A stretch of DNA of 64,000 nucleotides from Acephala macrosclerotiorum (taxonomy: Eukaryota > Ascomycota > Leotiomycetes > Helotiales > Mollisiaceae), in assembly GCA_014904845.1 (NCBI GenBank), contig MU119413.1, positions 1-64,000 on the forward strand, written 5' to 3'. The position numbers and the translations under genes are program-made. The notes under the pieces were generated by a model. The model was not told the origin of the DNA. It did not search any database and was given only the letters and a program-made list of their open reading frames with translations. This document shows positions 23,172-33,995 of the stretch, one piece after another; the first letter of the stretch is position 1, and every line of letters starts with the position of its first letter.

Positions 23172-23540
23172 AAGGCTCTTCGGGCTGACTCACTGCACTT
23201 CAGCAAGATTGGAATATATTTGCTAAATTTTATTCTCAGTGTCCATCTGTCTCTTCAACGTCGATGATAGCCCCTCGCATTTCCCCTTCCCGCCCTTGGG
23301 CACAACTCCAAGTTAATGTCCGCTCAAGCAACTTGATCACTGCTCAATTCAAAATTCCTCTCCTACACAGACCTAAACTTCAAAATACCAAAACGTAGAC
23401 AATACAGCAACTTGCAGGCCCCGCCCCTGCTTGGCGCTACGGCAGCTCATGTAGGCGCTGATCATTTGAAAACTCAACAGTCTGCTGCCGACTCGTCATC
23501 TCCGGCGGATAGCTGGGAGACGGTATTTCTCAATATACAC
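23100..23540 (+). repeat. Segmental duplication, copy 1 (protease 3' end)
   Basis: Collinear with 25610-26010. Both contain the protease C-terminus coding piece (GTTGCTGCTTCGTTTTTCAG here), the motif CACTGCTCAATTC, CTTCAAAATACCAA, and the reverse-strand 3' end of a membrane-protein gene. On the minus strand, 23470-23530 still reads SYPPEMTSRQQTVEFSND, matching the C-terminus SYPLEMVSRQHPVELSND at 25.94 kb. In copy 1 the protease is whole and the membrane protein is reduced to its tail. Confidence 0.8.
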
Positions 23541-24168
23541 GATGATACTAAGAAGTCCCGTAGGCTCTATAGTCCGACAGGCGGGGCCAGATGAAGAGCG
23601 ACTGGAAGCGTTGCAAAAACGGAACTACGTGGAGTTCCTCTCCAAGGACGCGCATTAGAATACAGGTAGGTTAGAAGCGAAACACATTGCCTAATTCGGC
23701 CATCACGTCACTCTATGACGACTAACATCACCCCAACACTGCATTTGATGGGACTTATAAAATTTCCATCTTTTCAACTTAAATGAGGTTTGGAATGTTC
23801 GAAGTCTTACGAGATCTTTACCATGGAAATATATCATCAAACATTGTTGAACTTTGTAAGGGATGCGATCGATGCAGACCATGCAGGATCATTTCTTCGC
23901 CACACCGCAGCTGGCATCAACATCAAGTCCACCAACAGTTGATCACAGACTAGAGATTATGGTTTTTCATTCTGAGCATGACCTTTCTCATTAGGAACAA
24001 TCGCTAGTATGAAAGAGCAAGAAACTTAAGTATCTCCCTGGCGTTCCTGTACATTTGGTTCCATGCACTATGCATCGCTGTTGACCCAGACTGTAAACGT
24101 ATACCTTTACACTCTAAGTTCCAAAGAAAATCCTCACACTGTATAGCCAAACGTCTACCCCTGTCTAT
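23541..24168. other. Intergenic, nothing recognised
   Basis: About 630 bases downstream of the duplicated tail and 3' of the basic protein gene. No ORF with family features. Confidence 0.5.
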
Positions 24169-25004
24169 CTACCCCTTCTCCTTCCCCTTGCCCTTCTCTT
24201 CCGTGTCAGCTCCAGCCGAAGGCTCCTTTCGAACAATCTTCTTTGTAGTGAGAGTTGCTGGGTCGGGCATAGCCATCGGGTTGGATGCATTGGCGGGGGA
24301 GCCCGGAGGAAGTCTCGGGCGTATTGCCAGCCTTTAAAAAACATGTCAGTAATTGAACAATCGCCAAAGAGATCTGAATTGAGAATGAAACTTACAGGAT
24401 CTGAGGACCCGCAACAGAGGTACGAGCAGTTGGCTCACGTTCATGAAAGGCTTTTCCAGAGGTCGTACCAGTCCTGGTCGTGGCTTGGCTGGAGTTGGGC
24501 TCGAGAGCAAAGGGGCTTCGCTCGAGATTGGAGGCAAGTGCTCTCTTTGTCATCTTGTCTCTCGGACCCGGCCTCTTTCGCCCAGACTTCTTCTTGATGC
24601 GATGCCTCTGATCGTCCTTGATGCCTCTCTCCTTCGTCAACTTGTCCCATCGCTTTACATAGTGTGATGTAGGCCTCATTTTCAGGGTTTCGAGAGACTT
24701 CTCAAGAGTAGAGTCGTCACGGAGAGGGGCAAGAATGAGTATAGGCTACAACGAGTTAGCATACTAAAGGGCACTCCCTTGCTAAGGTAATACCGACCTC
24801 GAATGCTTTTCCTTTCTTTGGCATTATCGGATCATTGTAGCCGTGTTCATCGAAGAAACAGTTCAAGTGGTGGGCAATCTCGTCAAACTCGGCTTGCACA
24901 TTATCTTCAAAAGCTCCTCGAAGGGGAAGTTGTTGCTGCATATAGCATAGCAGTCCGATCATGGAGGCGAGCTGAACGCGAGTAAACTCTATCTTTGCGT
25001 CCAT
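24169..25004 (-). CDS. Hypothetical basic protein, three exons
   Basis: Exons 25004-24798, 24745-24396 and 24331-24169; introns 24746-24797 (GTCGGT..GCTAAC..TTGTAG) and 24332-24395 (GTAAGT..AAAG). The joined frame is 239 residues without lesions. The N-terminal ~70 residues are helical (MDAKIEFTRVQLASMIGLLC...), followed by a lysine/arginine-rich centre (HRIKKKSGRKRPGPRDKMTK) like a nuclear localisation signal, and a charged tail ending GKGKEKG. Family unknown; a nuclear or nucleic-acid-binding role is a guess from charge. I chose the start at 25004 because upstream codons to 25316 are low-complexity and look untranslated. Confidence 0.65.
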
Positions 25005-25599
25005 CTTTGATAAATGCGAAGTTGGAAGAGGTACTTTTGTGAGGATGCGATCTTGATGTGATGGTGGAGTAGCTGGGTGATGCTTGAGCCCGTGCGATGC
25101 AGAATATGATATTGATGAGGGAGATGGAGTTTTTGGGGAAATGTTGTTGGAGAAACTTGCGAGGCTTGACTCTGGTGAATGTCTGCCTCGAATTTGAACA
25201 CGTGAAATCTTTATAGAATCGTAATAGATTAAAACCGGCTTCCGTGTATCGTGGATAAGCCTATCGGGAAGATGTACTCCCGACGTCTGGCGTTGATACG
25301 GTTGTGGTGGGACCAAGTCTAGAATCTATATAAATTTAAATTGTATTTCTGGCAGATAGAGAGGTCGGCTCTGGTGGTTTGGTGGATGTACCGTCCCGCA
25401 TGTTAATGCAACCATTCCTGTAATGCATGGTGTCGCATCATCTTTACGCCCAGAGTTGTCCTACCGTGGGCTCAATAAATTAGTAAGTTCCCCTTCTTGT
25501 GCTAAACTAACTCGCTGGCATGGTGGTCTAAATAGAATGAAAAAGCAAAGCTGAGCTCATAACAATTTTTTTGCTGGCCTCCCCTTCGCTTATGCGGCT

Positions 25600-26010
25600 T
25601 CGAACCTTTTCTCAATTTTTTGGGTTGGGGTTGCTACTTCATTTTTCGGTATGCTGGTCTTTGAATTGTTGTTCTAAAAGAGTCCTTTGGGATGATTTGC
25701 TGCTTGCGCGCAAGAATAATATCTAATTGATAATTTGCTTACAGTTGTCTTCGAATTTCTGTCTCTTAAATCACCTCGCTTTCTCTCCCTACCGTAACAA
25801 GCCGATTCAATGTCCGCCCAAGAAAGTTCATCACTGCTCAATTCGAAATTCCTCTCCAGACATTTTCAGACTTCAAAATACCAAGACATAAACAATACAT
25901 TATGTAGCAACTCTAGCGCTACTACAGCTCGTGCGGCTGCTAATCGTTCGACAACTCAACAGGATGCTGCCGACTAACCATCTCTAAAGGGTAACTCGGC
26001 GGTGGCGTAT
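25600..26010 (+). repeat. Segmental duplication, copy 2 (protease remnant)
   Basis: Starts with a mutated piece of the protease C-terminus (GGGTTGGGGTTGCTACTTCA, ending in a TAA-type stop) and continues through the same 3' flank as 23160-23540. Here the protease body is absent while the opposing membrane-protein gene is retained, the reverse of copy 1. Confidence 0.8.
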
Positions 26011-26660
26011 CCCGATACTTATCCGTCTCCAGCGCATTAGGAAAGTCATCGGATTTCCTCCCAGAGTTCCTCATCCGTAGAAGCATACAAACCAGTCCTC
26101 TAGCCAATGATAAAGCAGCAATAGAGACAGCGATTGCCATTCCTGTTTTTGCGCCTGTGCTCAGTCCGCTCGAATCGGGTGTTGTTGATGAGGTGGCGGA
26201 CTGTGTGCTTGATGAAGTCGGTGTGCTTGTGGGTGAGCATATCGGCGAGGTTGTGGTAGTTGAAATCGATCCTTGGATAAGGAATCCTGGACTCGAGAAT
26301 CCTGAACGACCCTGAATGATCGCCTGGAGTAGTGATGAATTTCAAGATGTAGCTCTGCTGAACCGCAAGTTCGTCATCGGGTACAGAAACGTTCCATCTC
26401 ACACTACTAGCATTCCTGAGGGTGACGTTGCCTGAAAGCTTCGGGTCAGTAACTTCCACAGAGAAAGAAACAGTTACCGGCATACTGATGATCAACTGAT
26501 TGAATGTATTTGTTCTACTGTAATCCTGGGCATACAGATCGAATAACGTCGTCTGGGTGACGATGTCGTTGAATCTAGCAATGGTTTCGACTACTGGCTG
26601 TCCGCTCCATTGCAATTCGAGCGCGACATTGGCAGGGAAGTTTTTGAGTGAGGTCGGAGA
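25940..26660 (-). pseudogene. Single-pass membrane protein with Ser/Thr-rich stalk, frameshifted
   Basis: Minus strand. The N-terminal extracellular part reads LKNFPANVALE, WSGQPVVETIARFNDI, then VRWNVSVPDDELAVQQSYIL and PGDHSG. The continuation after HSG (FSSPGFLIQGS, then a Ser/Thr-rich stalk, then GAKTGMAIAVSIAALSLARG and a cytosolic tail ending VELSND) lies in another frame, so at least one indel sits near 26300. The start codon and signal peptide are not clear; an exon with a hydrophobic start near 26730 is possible. Fungal proteins of this layout are surface anchored and mostly uncharacterised. The 3' end is duplicated at 23.47 kb. Confidence 0.6.
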
Positions 26661-27006
26661 CGGCTCTGTTGGGTACTATCCAGAACTGCGAGGCTTACGC
26701 TTGAAGAAAGAAATAATAAAATGCAACATATATGATCGTGATACAGTCAGCTCTTGCGAGGCAAAAAGTTCGAGAAGAACGACCGATTAAAGATAGATGC
26801 AAAGTACTAGAAGGATAGAGAAATGGAGACGGTAGGCATTTGAGGGTTGTGTGTCATACAGGCCATGAAGGATCCTCCTCGGAAAGAACGCCCAAAGGCT
26901 CTTTGCGAGCCTTTTGAATGGTGGCTATGCACGAGTGAGGCTTCTAATTCGGTACAATCCGAGCTGAGGAGGCACAGTAATTTCAGACATGTTGGGAAAC
27001 GCATTT

Positions 27007-28040
27007 CCTCCCTACGAAATCAGCACTCTGGACTTTTACCCTGGACTTTTTGAAGAACTAACCACAGAGCTTGAAAATACCCATTTTGAGCCCTTGTAGC
27101 ACATCACAAGGGTTCTGAGACTGCGTAAATGGGGGTAAATGAGCCTCTGTATGCTTTGGTAGGGGTTGAGAACAAGGGTTGAGGCCACCCGAGGAGATTC
27201 CGAGCACTTGTATAGACCCTTATCTTTCGGAATATTCTCAGGATGCTTCAGGCCACTTGGAAGAAAGTTGCTAGACGTGCTTTGGACTTGCTTTGGACGT
27301 GCTTTTAAAGCGTATTTACTTAATATCAACGTTAAAAACATGCAATTAAAAGGAATCATTCTAAAATCAAAAATTTAGTTTAGGTGGATCTCGTGCGTAG
27401 GCATAATGGGCGCAAGCATGCAGACACACAAGGTGTGTGAGGGAGAGGGAGAAAAAAGTGCAAGGGCCTTTGAGAAAAATTGAAGTGGGTGCTGCTGCCA
27501 TTGCGGCTGCCGAGCCTCAATTGCCACCCTCAGCCCATTCTCTTGGCAGATACAGTCGCAAATAGGACAGGCTAATAAAAAGCTGTCGTTGAGAGTCTGT
27601 GCTCTCGCCTGTTTTTTGGACGAAAAGTCCGGAGCGTGCTTTTGTAGGGCCTTACGAGCCTGGGATCATAAGTTTGTGCTTTTCAGGGCTTTCTAGGGCT
27701 TTTCGCTAATAAATAAACGCTAAAACTAAATATCGACTTTTGAATCAAAATATAAATATATTTAATTAATTTGTAAAAAGATATTTTAGCTTTTATTAAA
27801 TAATAAACTACGGTTTTAAAAATTTTTAATTTGTAGTTATTATATACTTTTTAAGTAACGGCGTGGACTTTCAAGTTCTTCGCGAAAAAATAGCCTAAAA
27901 ATAGCCTGAAAAGCACAGACAGAGCCTTCATAAAAGTTATAAAACCCTTGCAAAGGCTTAAAGTGGATATTTTCAAGCTCTGTAGTTGGTTACTCAAAAA
28001 GTCTAGAGTGAAAGTCTGGAGCACTACTTTCGTAGGGATG
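27007..28040. mobile_element. Non-autonomous ~1.0-kb TIR element
   Basis: 27007-27090 (CCTCCCTACGAAATCAGCAC...) matches the reverse complement of 27955-28040 over ~85 bases at roughly 80% identity, including a shared ACAGAGCTTGAAAATA. The interior has no plausible transposase; several short ORFs on both strands are incidental. A part of the interior (27360-27720) has normal composition, the rest is AT-rich. No clear target-site duplication, so the exact ends are approximate and the superfamily is unknown. Confidence 0.75.
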
Positions 28041-28579
28041 GGAAAGGGAGCGATCTAGCAACAGGCTCGATGTTCTAAGTATCGCCATTCATAAAAGAGT
28101 AGGTCGTGTTTAAGGAGAGACATGACGGCTAGATAGCTAGCCTTTTTGTTTTTGCATACCATAGATTGTCTGAACTGAAGTTATTTTTGGCAAGAAAAGT
28201 AATAATATCTAGTTGGTGATTAACTGTTGAAGGATAAAGAGATCATCTTAGGCGGCCTCTTCTATAGCATCGATCATATCACTTGCGAAGTCGAACATAA
28301 TTTGAGCATATATTTCCTTGATAAATCTCGAAAGGAGATTTGGATATCCCAAAGATCACTTGAGTTGACAACTTGAAGCACTCATAAGTTCCCACGGATG
28401 CTGTGTTGGAGTGAGGTTGGTCGTCGAGGAGGCGCGTACTAACTAAATCCGACAGTGCGTTTTGTTCACAGCCCTCCCTTAAACATGCGACAACAAGGGA
28501 GAAGATATAGAAGCTTCACAAGGAGCGTTAAAACCTCAAGTCCATTTAATTAGGAGAATAGCTGGACAGCCTCTTCAAC
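28041..28579. other. Intergenic, nothing recognised
   Basis: About 540 bases right of the TIR element, containing the leader of the YcsF fragment. No ORF with recognisable features. Confidence 0.5.
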
Positions 28580-28676
28580 ATGCCTGACTCATCAAACGGG
28601 AGTGCCTCGACTCGGCCCAAAGCCCGCGTCACGATCAACTGTGACATTGGTGAAGCATACGGGTCCTGGAAAATAG
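28580..28676 (+). pseudogene. LamB/YcsF (PxpA-like) gene fragment
   Basis: Begins MPDSSNGSASTRPKARVT and continues INCDIGEAYGSW, the conserved start of the LamB/YcsF family (5-oxoprolinase subunit A in bacteria, 'lactam utilisation' protein in fungi). After KIV the similarity stops and the frame drifts into unrelated residues. No further conserved blocks (e.g. the ACGFHAGDP region) are found downstream, so only the first ~32 codons remain. Confidence 0.65.
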
Positions 28677-29860
28677 TAAAGTGTCTCGTTATTTCCCAAT
28701 TTTCCGAATACTGTTCTCATTATGCGGGTCCACTTCGAGAATCCATACGTGAGCATATGTTGCCAAAATCAGAGATTTGAGTGTCACTTGCCAAAAATTT
28801 CTCTTGTTGCTAAGCGAGCCAAGCGTCGGCAAAAGTGGAGATCGGATTTGTCAAGTGCCGAAGAAACAAAATTCTATCAGGCCGCAGGCGAAAAGAAAGG
28901 AAAAGATGCAGAAAGAATGAAGAAATGAAAAAAAAATTAGTTTGAACGTGAGCTCGTTCATAATCCAACAGGGGGCCAGGCTCTAAATTTTGAGCTCAAC
29001 GGGAATTGGCCCGCCAAACTTCGGGGACACCACTTGTTAATAACCTTTCCTGCCTCAACCCAATGCCGACAGTAGTTGCGAAATCAAGTCGCGGCGACCT
29101 GTTAACAAGAAAGTGCTTATTTAAAACTATATATGCCATGAGATTAGTGGTACCCACTGCAACTTAAAGCCCTTAGAGCCGAGTCCCGAGCTTCGCATCC
29201 GAGATTCAGCCAAACTGCGTTGCCTCTGCTCAGCTTCATTCTTCTGATATTACAATGATATATTTTAAAATACGCTATCCATGAGTTTGAACTAGACTAC
29301 ATCCTAAGATAAACATGGACTTGTTGGCCTTTTATTATTCAATGCTCTACTCTTGCATTTAATGTTTTTGTATCTCACCCTTGGGTTGGTGTAAAGGTTC
29401 ATAGCTTCAAGTAATATGAGATTTCTGCGAGCCTCGACCTGCCTGTGGTGATAGATATTCATTCATTACTCTGCAATGCCTGTCCAAGAAATTTTGAGTT
29501 TTGTAGTCTCAGTTCCCTTTGCGCTAACGCACACTCCCGTTTAGCAACAAGATCTCATAGAAATTACCCTTTCCCAAGTTTTTTTTTACGGTGCACTAGT
29601 TGAAGAGAAATTAGGAACTCAAAAAGCTTAGTGAATCTTCAGCCCTGTCCCCAATTTTAGCGAGATTGTACAGTATAAAGAAAGCTTTTTCCAACCCAAC
29701 CCTTTCTTCTCCAAAGCACATCAAGCACTTCAAAGGTATGCATCCTAAACATTCGATCTATCCAATCACCCTTTTAAACTAATATGAGAATCAGTATCAA
29801 AGCATACACAATCAACTTCAACCCATAACATCAATCAACGACCAGCCACTTCATTACAAG
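28677..29860. other. Intergenic, nothing recognised
   Basis: About 1.2 kb. A basic ORF at 28722-28928 has no family resemblance. The last ~180 bases (CCTTTCTTCTCCAAAGCACA onward) look like a pyrimidine-rich fungal leader for the small gene at 29861. Confidence 0.45.
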
Positions 29861-30176
29861 ATGGGTACGTACTCAACTTCTCTAGAATTCTTAGCCTTAG
29901 CTAATGTTCATAGATATCATGGACATCGACGAACCCATGAAGCAAGCGGCCGAAGGTTCCACTAAGGAAGTGACCAAGAAGAAGGGTCAAAATGCGAGAA
30001 GAAAGGAGCACATTCGTGTAAAGGCCATTCGAGAAAAGTATGGGGGAAAAGTTGAACATTTGAGCAACGAAGAAATCTTGAGCATCGTTGATAAGATTGT
30101 CAAAAATGCCAAGGAGCTTGGGTACCGGGAGGATCTAAAGGCCATGGAAGAGCATTTTGCACAAATGAACATTTGA
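29861..30176 (+). CDS. Small charged hypothetical protein with a 4-base first exon
   Basis: Exon 1 is only ATGG (29861-29864), the intron 29865-29913 has GTACGT, GCTAATG and CATAG, and exon 2 is 29914-30176. The join gives MDIMDIDEPMKQAAEGSTK and an 88-residue protein rich in Lys/Glu, probably helical, ending LKAMEEHFAQMNI. Without the intron the same frame can start at 29919 (MDIDEPM), so the micro-exon rests on good splice signals only. Function unknown. Its 3' half lies antisense to the open tail of the kinase gene. Confidence 0.6.
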
Positions 30177-31400
30177 AATAAAAGGAGTTGATGTAAATAG
30201 CAAAACGCTTTGAGCATAACAGATAAAACGAGCTCTCGTTCAGCTTGGCTAGTATCAGATCGCATTCGTGCGATCCTGTCTGCAAGGTCTCTTTCAGGAT
30301 CAGAAGTCGTTGTCTGATCGTACCAAGCCTCATCGCTATCCAGTTGCCACCAAAACGTTCCCTTCCATTGCTCAGGCATCGCGCAAAGCTGCTCAACCCA
30401 GCTGAACGCCGTCGACTCGCCCCCATTGCCGTAGAAAACGGTGGTGCCAAGATACAGAGCTCCAAAGAGACACATATAACTCCACGTGTCGCTCGCAAGA
30501 CTTGGATCCGCGCCGTGCAGCCTCTCCGGGGCGCACAAGTGGTAGGTCGCTTGCCCTTTGATGCGCACCGAGGTTCCATCTTTGATCGTAAGGCCGAAAT
30601 CTCCTAGGTAAAGCTTTCGCCCAACTAAGTCCAAGGGAATAGCCACTTGCTGCACGAGCTCGCCTCGCTTCCAGAGATCTTCACCAAGAAACACCTTTTT
30701 TGACCGGCCGAGCCTCTGGTATTTGGTCGCCGTATCGTACTCAGCGAGAGGGTAGGGCATTTCCCACATCAGAGCTCCTTCGTTAAGGTCTGAAGACTGG
30801 ATTAGCATCTAGTTCGGGGTGGAAAACACCAGGAAGAGGGTTGCGGGTGTGGGGGCGTGGCGTACCGCGGTGCACAAGTCCAACATCGTGGAGGCCTTTC
30901 AAAGCCACGAGCAGCTGCTTCGCGGCTGATACACGAGTGGCCACTGGCAATTTCTTGACACGGAATCCGAGACTTGGGATGAGAAGGGGTAACACCAAGA
31001 CGCGGTGGTAGTTACCACCGTGGCCGGGGAGCAGGAAGGAGCCTTGAAGTGTAACAAGATGGGAGGTGTCGCGGACGGTCCGGATGATTTCGTTTTGCAT
31101 TTGATACTCGTATTCCGCCTTTTCGCCTGGAACCATAATCTTGAGAGCAACATCCTTTCGGTCCTGCACATCATGGGCCATCCAGACGGTGGAGAAGCCG
31201 CCCCAGCCGAGCTTGTGCTTTATGCGATATCTCCCGGCCAACACTTTCCCTATGCACACAAGGTAGTATAGGTTCTCGTTATACCGTTCCCAGGGCTCGA
31301 ATTCTTCGACAATGTCGCCTTCTTCATCAGAGTCCACGAACTCGCCATAGTCGGGGTAGTCTCTGTCCTGGGGAACCATTTCTTTTGTCGTTGCTTGCAT
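29987..31400 (-). CDS. SRPK-like protein kinase, possibly 3'-truncated
   Basis: Exons 31400-30866 and 30789-29987; the 76-bp intron (GTACGC..CTTCAG) restores HRDLNEGALMW across the junction. Kinase marks: glycine loop KLGWGGFSTVW (~67-77), catalytic Lys in VALKIM, HRD with Asp, DFG in LGDFGL, APE in CAPERLHG. The N-terminus is acidic (DSDEEGDIVEEFEPWERY), as in fungal SRPK-like kinases, which act on SR-type substrates. Similarity fades after ERELVLSVMLKAF; the last ~60 codons are unlike the family and are antisense to the 29861 gene, so the natural C-terminal end (about one helix) may be lost or lie in another frame. A MITE sits just upstream of the start. Confidence 0.7.
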
Positions 31401-31428
31401 TGAATTGAATCAGGGCTAAAACAAATAA

Positions 31429-31825
31429 CCGAGATCCCGTGCCAAATCTTGTTATTACTAAAATCCCACTTTTAATTTAAATAATAAAATTATTTCAAAT
31501 TTAAAACTTGAAAATTTTAAATAAATTTTTTTAAATAAAAATAAAAATTATTTAATATATAAACTTAATAATTTATAAATTATGAATAAAATTATACAAA
31601 ATTATATAATAGTCTTAAAAATATTTCAATGTAATTATTAATAAATTTATATTATTTTATATAAATATAATCGAATTCATTTTTAATTTAGTATTATTTT
31701 TATAATTGTGTTTTTAAATATATATTATTTATTATAATATACTTTTTATTAATTATATTATTAATTATTAAAGTTTTGCAAAAAATGGGATTTTAACAGG
31801 GACGGGATTTGGCACGGGATCTCGG
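31429..31825. mobile_element. MITE, 397 bp, AT-rich
   Basis: Left end CCGAGATCCCGTGCCAAATC matches the reverse complement of the right end (GATTTGGCACGGGATCTCGG), and similarity extends ~45 bases inward through TAAAATCCCA. The interior is almost all A/T and can fold back. No ORF. No clear target-site duplication (TAA on the left, TTAA on the right). It ends 29 bases upstream of the kinase start codon. Confidence 0.85.
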
Positions 31826-32593
31826 TTAATTGTGGGATACGGCACGTAAAGTGCGGGGTCAATTGTCGTTACTAAACTTCAGGTTATTGCACTTTAACCC
31901 CTCACTTTCATTTATAACAATAGAACAACGAGCAGCCGCTTTATAAGAAGCCGAGCAGCACAAATGTTCCTCAAATGGAGAAGAAGGGAAAGGCCATAGG
32001 CTAAAGGACAGTGTGTCAGCTTTTGATCAAGCTCCGATACCATTGAACACAAATAGGAAGGTGGGGTGTCACTGGATATGCGCATCGGCCTCAATTTGGT
32101 CGAGGCGGTGTTCTCTAAGCTTGGAATTTTTGAAGTCAATAGTGTTACATAAAGCATGGTAATTCTTCTCATGTATTCGCTCTCCGGTGAGAGAGAAGGT
32201 ATTGGCCGCGCTTATGCTGTGCAGTAGCCCTCGGATGTAGACCATTCGGGAAGGAGGGGGAGAGACAATCTCATTCGAGTAACGAGAGATAGCTGGAGTT
32301 AGTAATTGCTAGCTTTTTGCTAAATTTGTTCTTCATCTCACATATGTTCTCCTCTGCTATGTCTTCTGTCGGGTACTCTTTCAGACAATTCCGAGCTGGC
32401 TGGGCTGAGGAAAGAAAACCGCGGGAAAAGATGACAGACAACGAGAGTGACTAAGCAGACATCTTGTGAATAGCATCGTGACAGCAAGAGTCACAAAACC
32501 CTCGAACTTGGCTACCGTCCTTCTCTAGTTTTAAATCCTATATCGGAAAGACTTCTCTACTTGGTTTTAGTTCTGTCAATTCTGATCGCTACC
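31826..32593. other. Intergenic, nothing recognised
   Basis: About 770 bases with no ORF of convincing quality; the minus-strand ORF 31912-32172 has no family features. Confidence 0.45.
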
Positions 32594-33025
32594 ATGCTTG
32601 AGGAGGGGCTTTGTGCTCTGGTCCATGCGCGCAACAGGCACAGTATATTGAAAGCACAGCACCTTCTCTCTAACGCTTTTATTCCGGTTTCGCGGGCGCG
32701 GTATCTTCGGATGAAAAAAGTTCTCCACCGTCAGACGCACTTTAACCGGATGCTGCGCCGCAACTCATCGGCCTCCAAAGGTACCCGCACTTGCATACAG
32801 ATGACGAGCAAGCCAATCGATCGGCTTGACATCGCCGCAACGTTCCAAGGGTCCACAACTCAGGTCTGTAGAAAGATGTCACCTAGTCGTAAAAATTTGA
32901 AAAGCGTCAATGACGTCCCCGATTTGGATGAGGAGACAGAAAAAACCAATATTCGTCTATTCAAGTGCCATGCACTATGTAGTGATCCTGGGTTTCTATG
33001 CGAGATAACTAACTACTTGCACTGA
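32594..33025 (+). CDS. Hypothetical basic protein, low support
   Basis: First in-frame ATG gives MLEEGLCALVHARNRHSILK and 143 residues, basic in the first two thirds and acidic near DDVPDL/DEETEK. I do not recognise it and see no introns or domains. The codon use is not obviously wrong, but it could be chance. Confidence 0.3.
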   Translation: MLEEGLCALVHARNRHSILKAQHLLSNAFIPVSRARYLRMKKVLHRQTHFNRMLRRNSSASKGTRTCIQMTSKPIDRLDIAATFQGSTTQVCRKMSPSRKNLKSVNDVPDLDEETEKTNIRLFKCHALCSDPGFLCEITNYLH

Positions 33026-33281
33026 TCCGGAAGCAAAATTTTCTTACATCGCGTCAGTATCATCAGAATATCGTGAGTTTAACTTCACGAGGCACCGATG
33101 AGACGCTGGGAAATCACACGTGCAAACATATTCTCAAATTTCATCCTCGGTGAACTCAGTTTGAAGAAGTATAAAAGTAGGTTGATGGCCCATCAAAGCC
33201 AGAAGCAACTCACTGTCAAGCAAGTTCATCCTACAATACAGTCTACAACTTCTTCCAACAACTGCAGACCCAATCATCAAA

Positions 33282-33995
33282 ATGGCTTCAAGATATCTTT
33301 CACCCCTTCTTCTCACTCTTGCCTCCTTGAGCGCTGTTACAGCGGCGCCTGTTGTTGCGGAGACGGTGTACCCAGAGGTTATTCCAGGTCCAGGTCTTCC
33401 TTCTTTGGCCTCTCTCAATCTCACATCCGCTGAACTCTACACCATGAAGCCCGGTGCAGGTGCGAACTTACTCTCCCCGCTCATAAGTCAGCTGAAGCCT
33501 AATGATTGCAACAGCTATTCAATCAATGGCCAAGAGGGCTTCTCTTTTCGAAAAGCGTTTTGATAACGAGTGTGGCCCCGATGACAGCGCTTACACAGAT
33601 GTTGACGACATCATTGCCTGCTACAACTACCTCAACAGTCTTGGTACGACCGGCTGCAGTGCTCCAGCTGACGAGGTGGTGATCCAATTGTGTAGCGCTG
33701 GAAGTGGACAAATTATTGGGCAAAGTATCACTGGAGGTACTAGCTCATCGTACTGGTAAGACTACTCATACTGGATTTCAAGATTCTCAAGTCTATTGCT
33801 GACACTTCTTGGTAGTTCTGATGTTGCTTTGGGTGTTCTCTGGGTCATCAACGACTGCACTCGTACAGATCAGTCAGTTGCAGGTATGTCCCCGTCCGTT
33901 TCCTCTCAAGTCACAAGAATAACGCAACATGAGGGTTCGCCGCTGCGAATGGGAACGGCAATCTCATTATTGGTGCTGTCAACATCGACTATTAG
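33282..33995 (+). CDS. Small secreted cysteine-rich protein (effector candidate)
   Basis: Four exons: 33282-33459, 33515-33755, 33816-33883, 33934-33995. Introns are 55, 60 and 50 bp with GT..AG ends; the joined frame is exactly 182 residues with no stop. A signal peptide (MASRYLSPLLLTLASLSAVTA) is followed by a pro-region ending in KR near FEKRFDNECG, which Kex2 could cut. The mature part has six cysteines (NECGPDD, IACYNY, TTGCSAP, IQLCSAG, SYCSDV, NDCTR), enough for three disulfides, and ends NGNLIIGAVNIDY. The layout loosely recalls Hce2-type secreted domains (…GxxDVA…V/I…G.V.GFAA.G), but I cannot confirm a family. Confidence 0.8.

Noticed and set aside
27036..27378. Minus- and plus-strand ORFs in the 1-kb TIR element
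   Set aside because: They overlap each other and the TIR, with no transposase-like motif.
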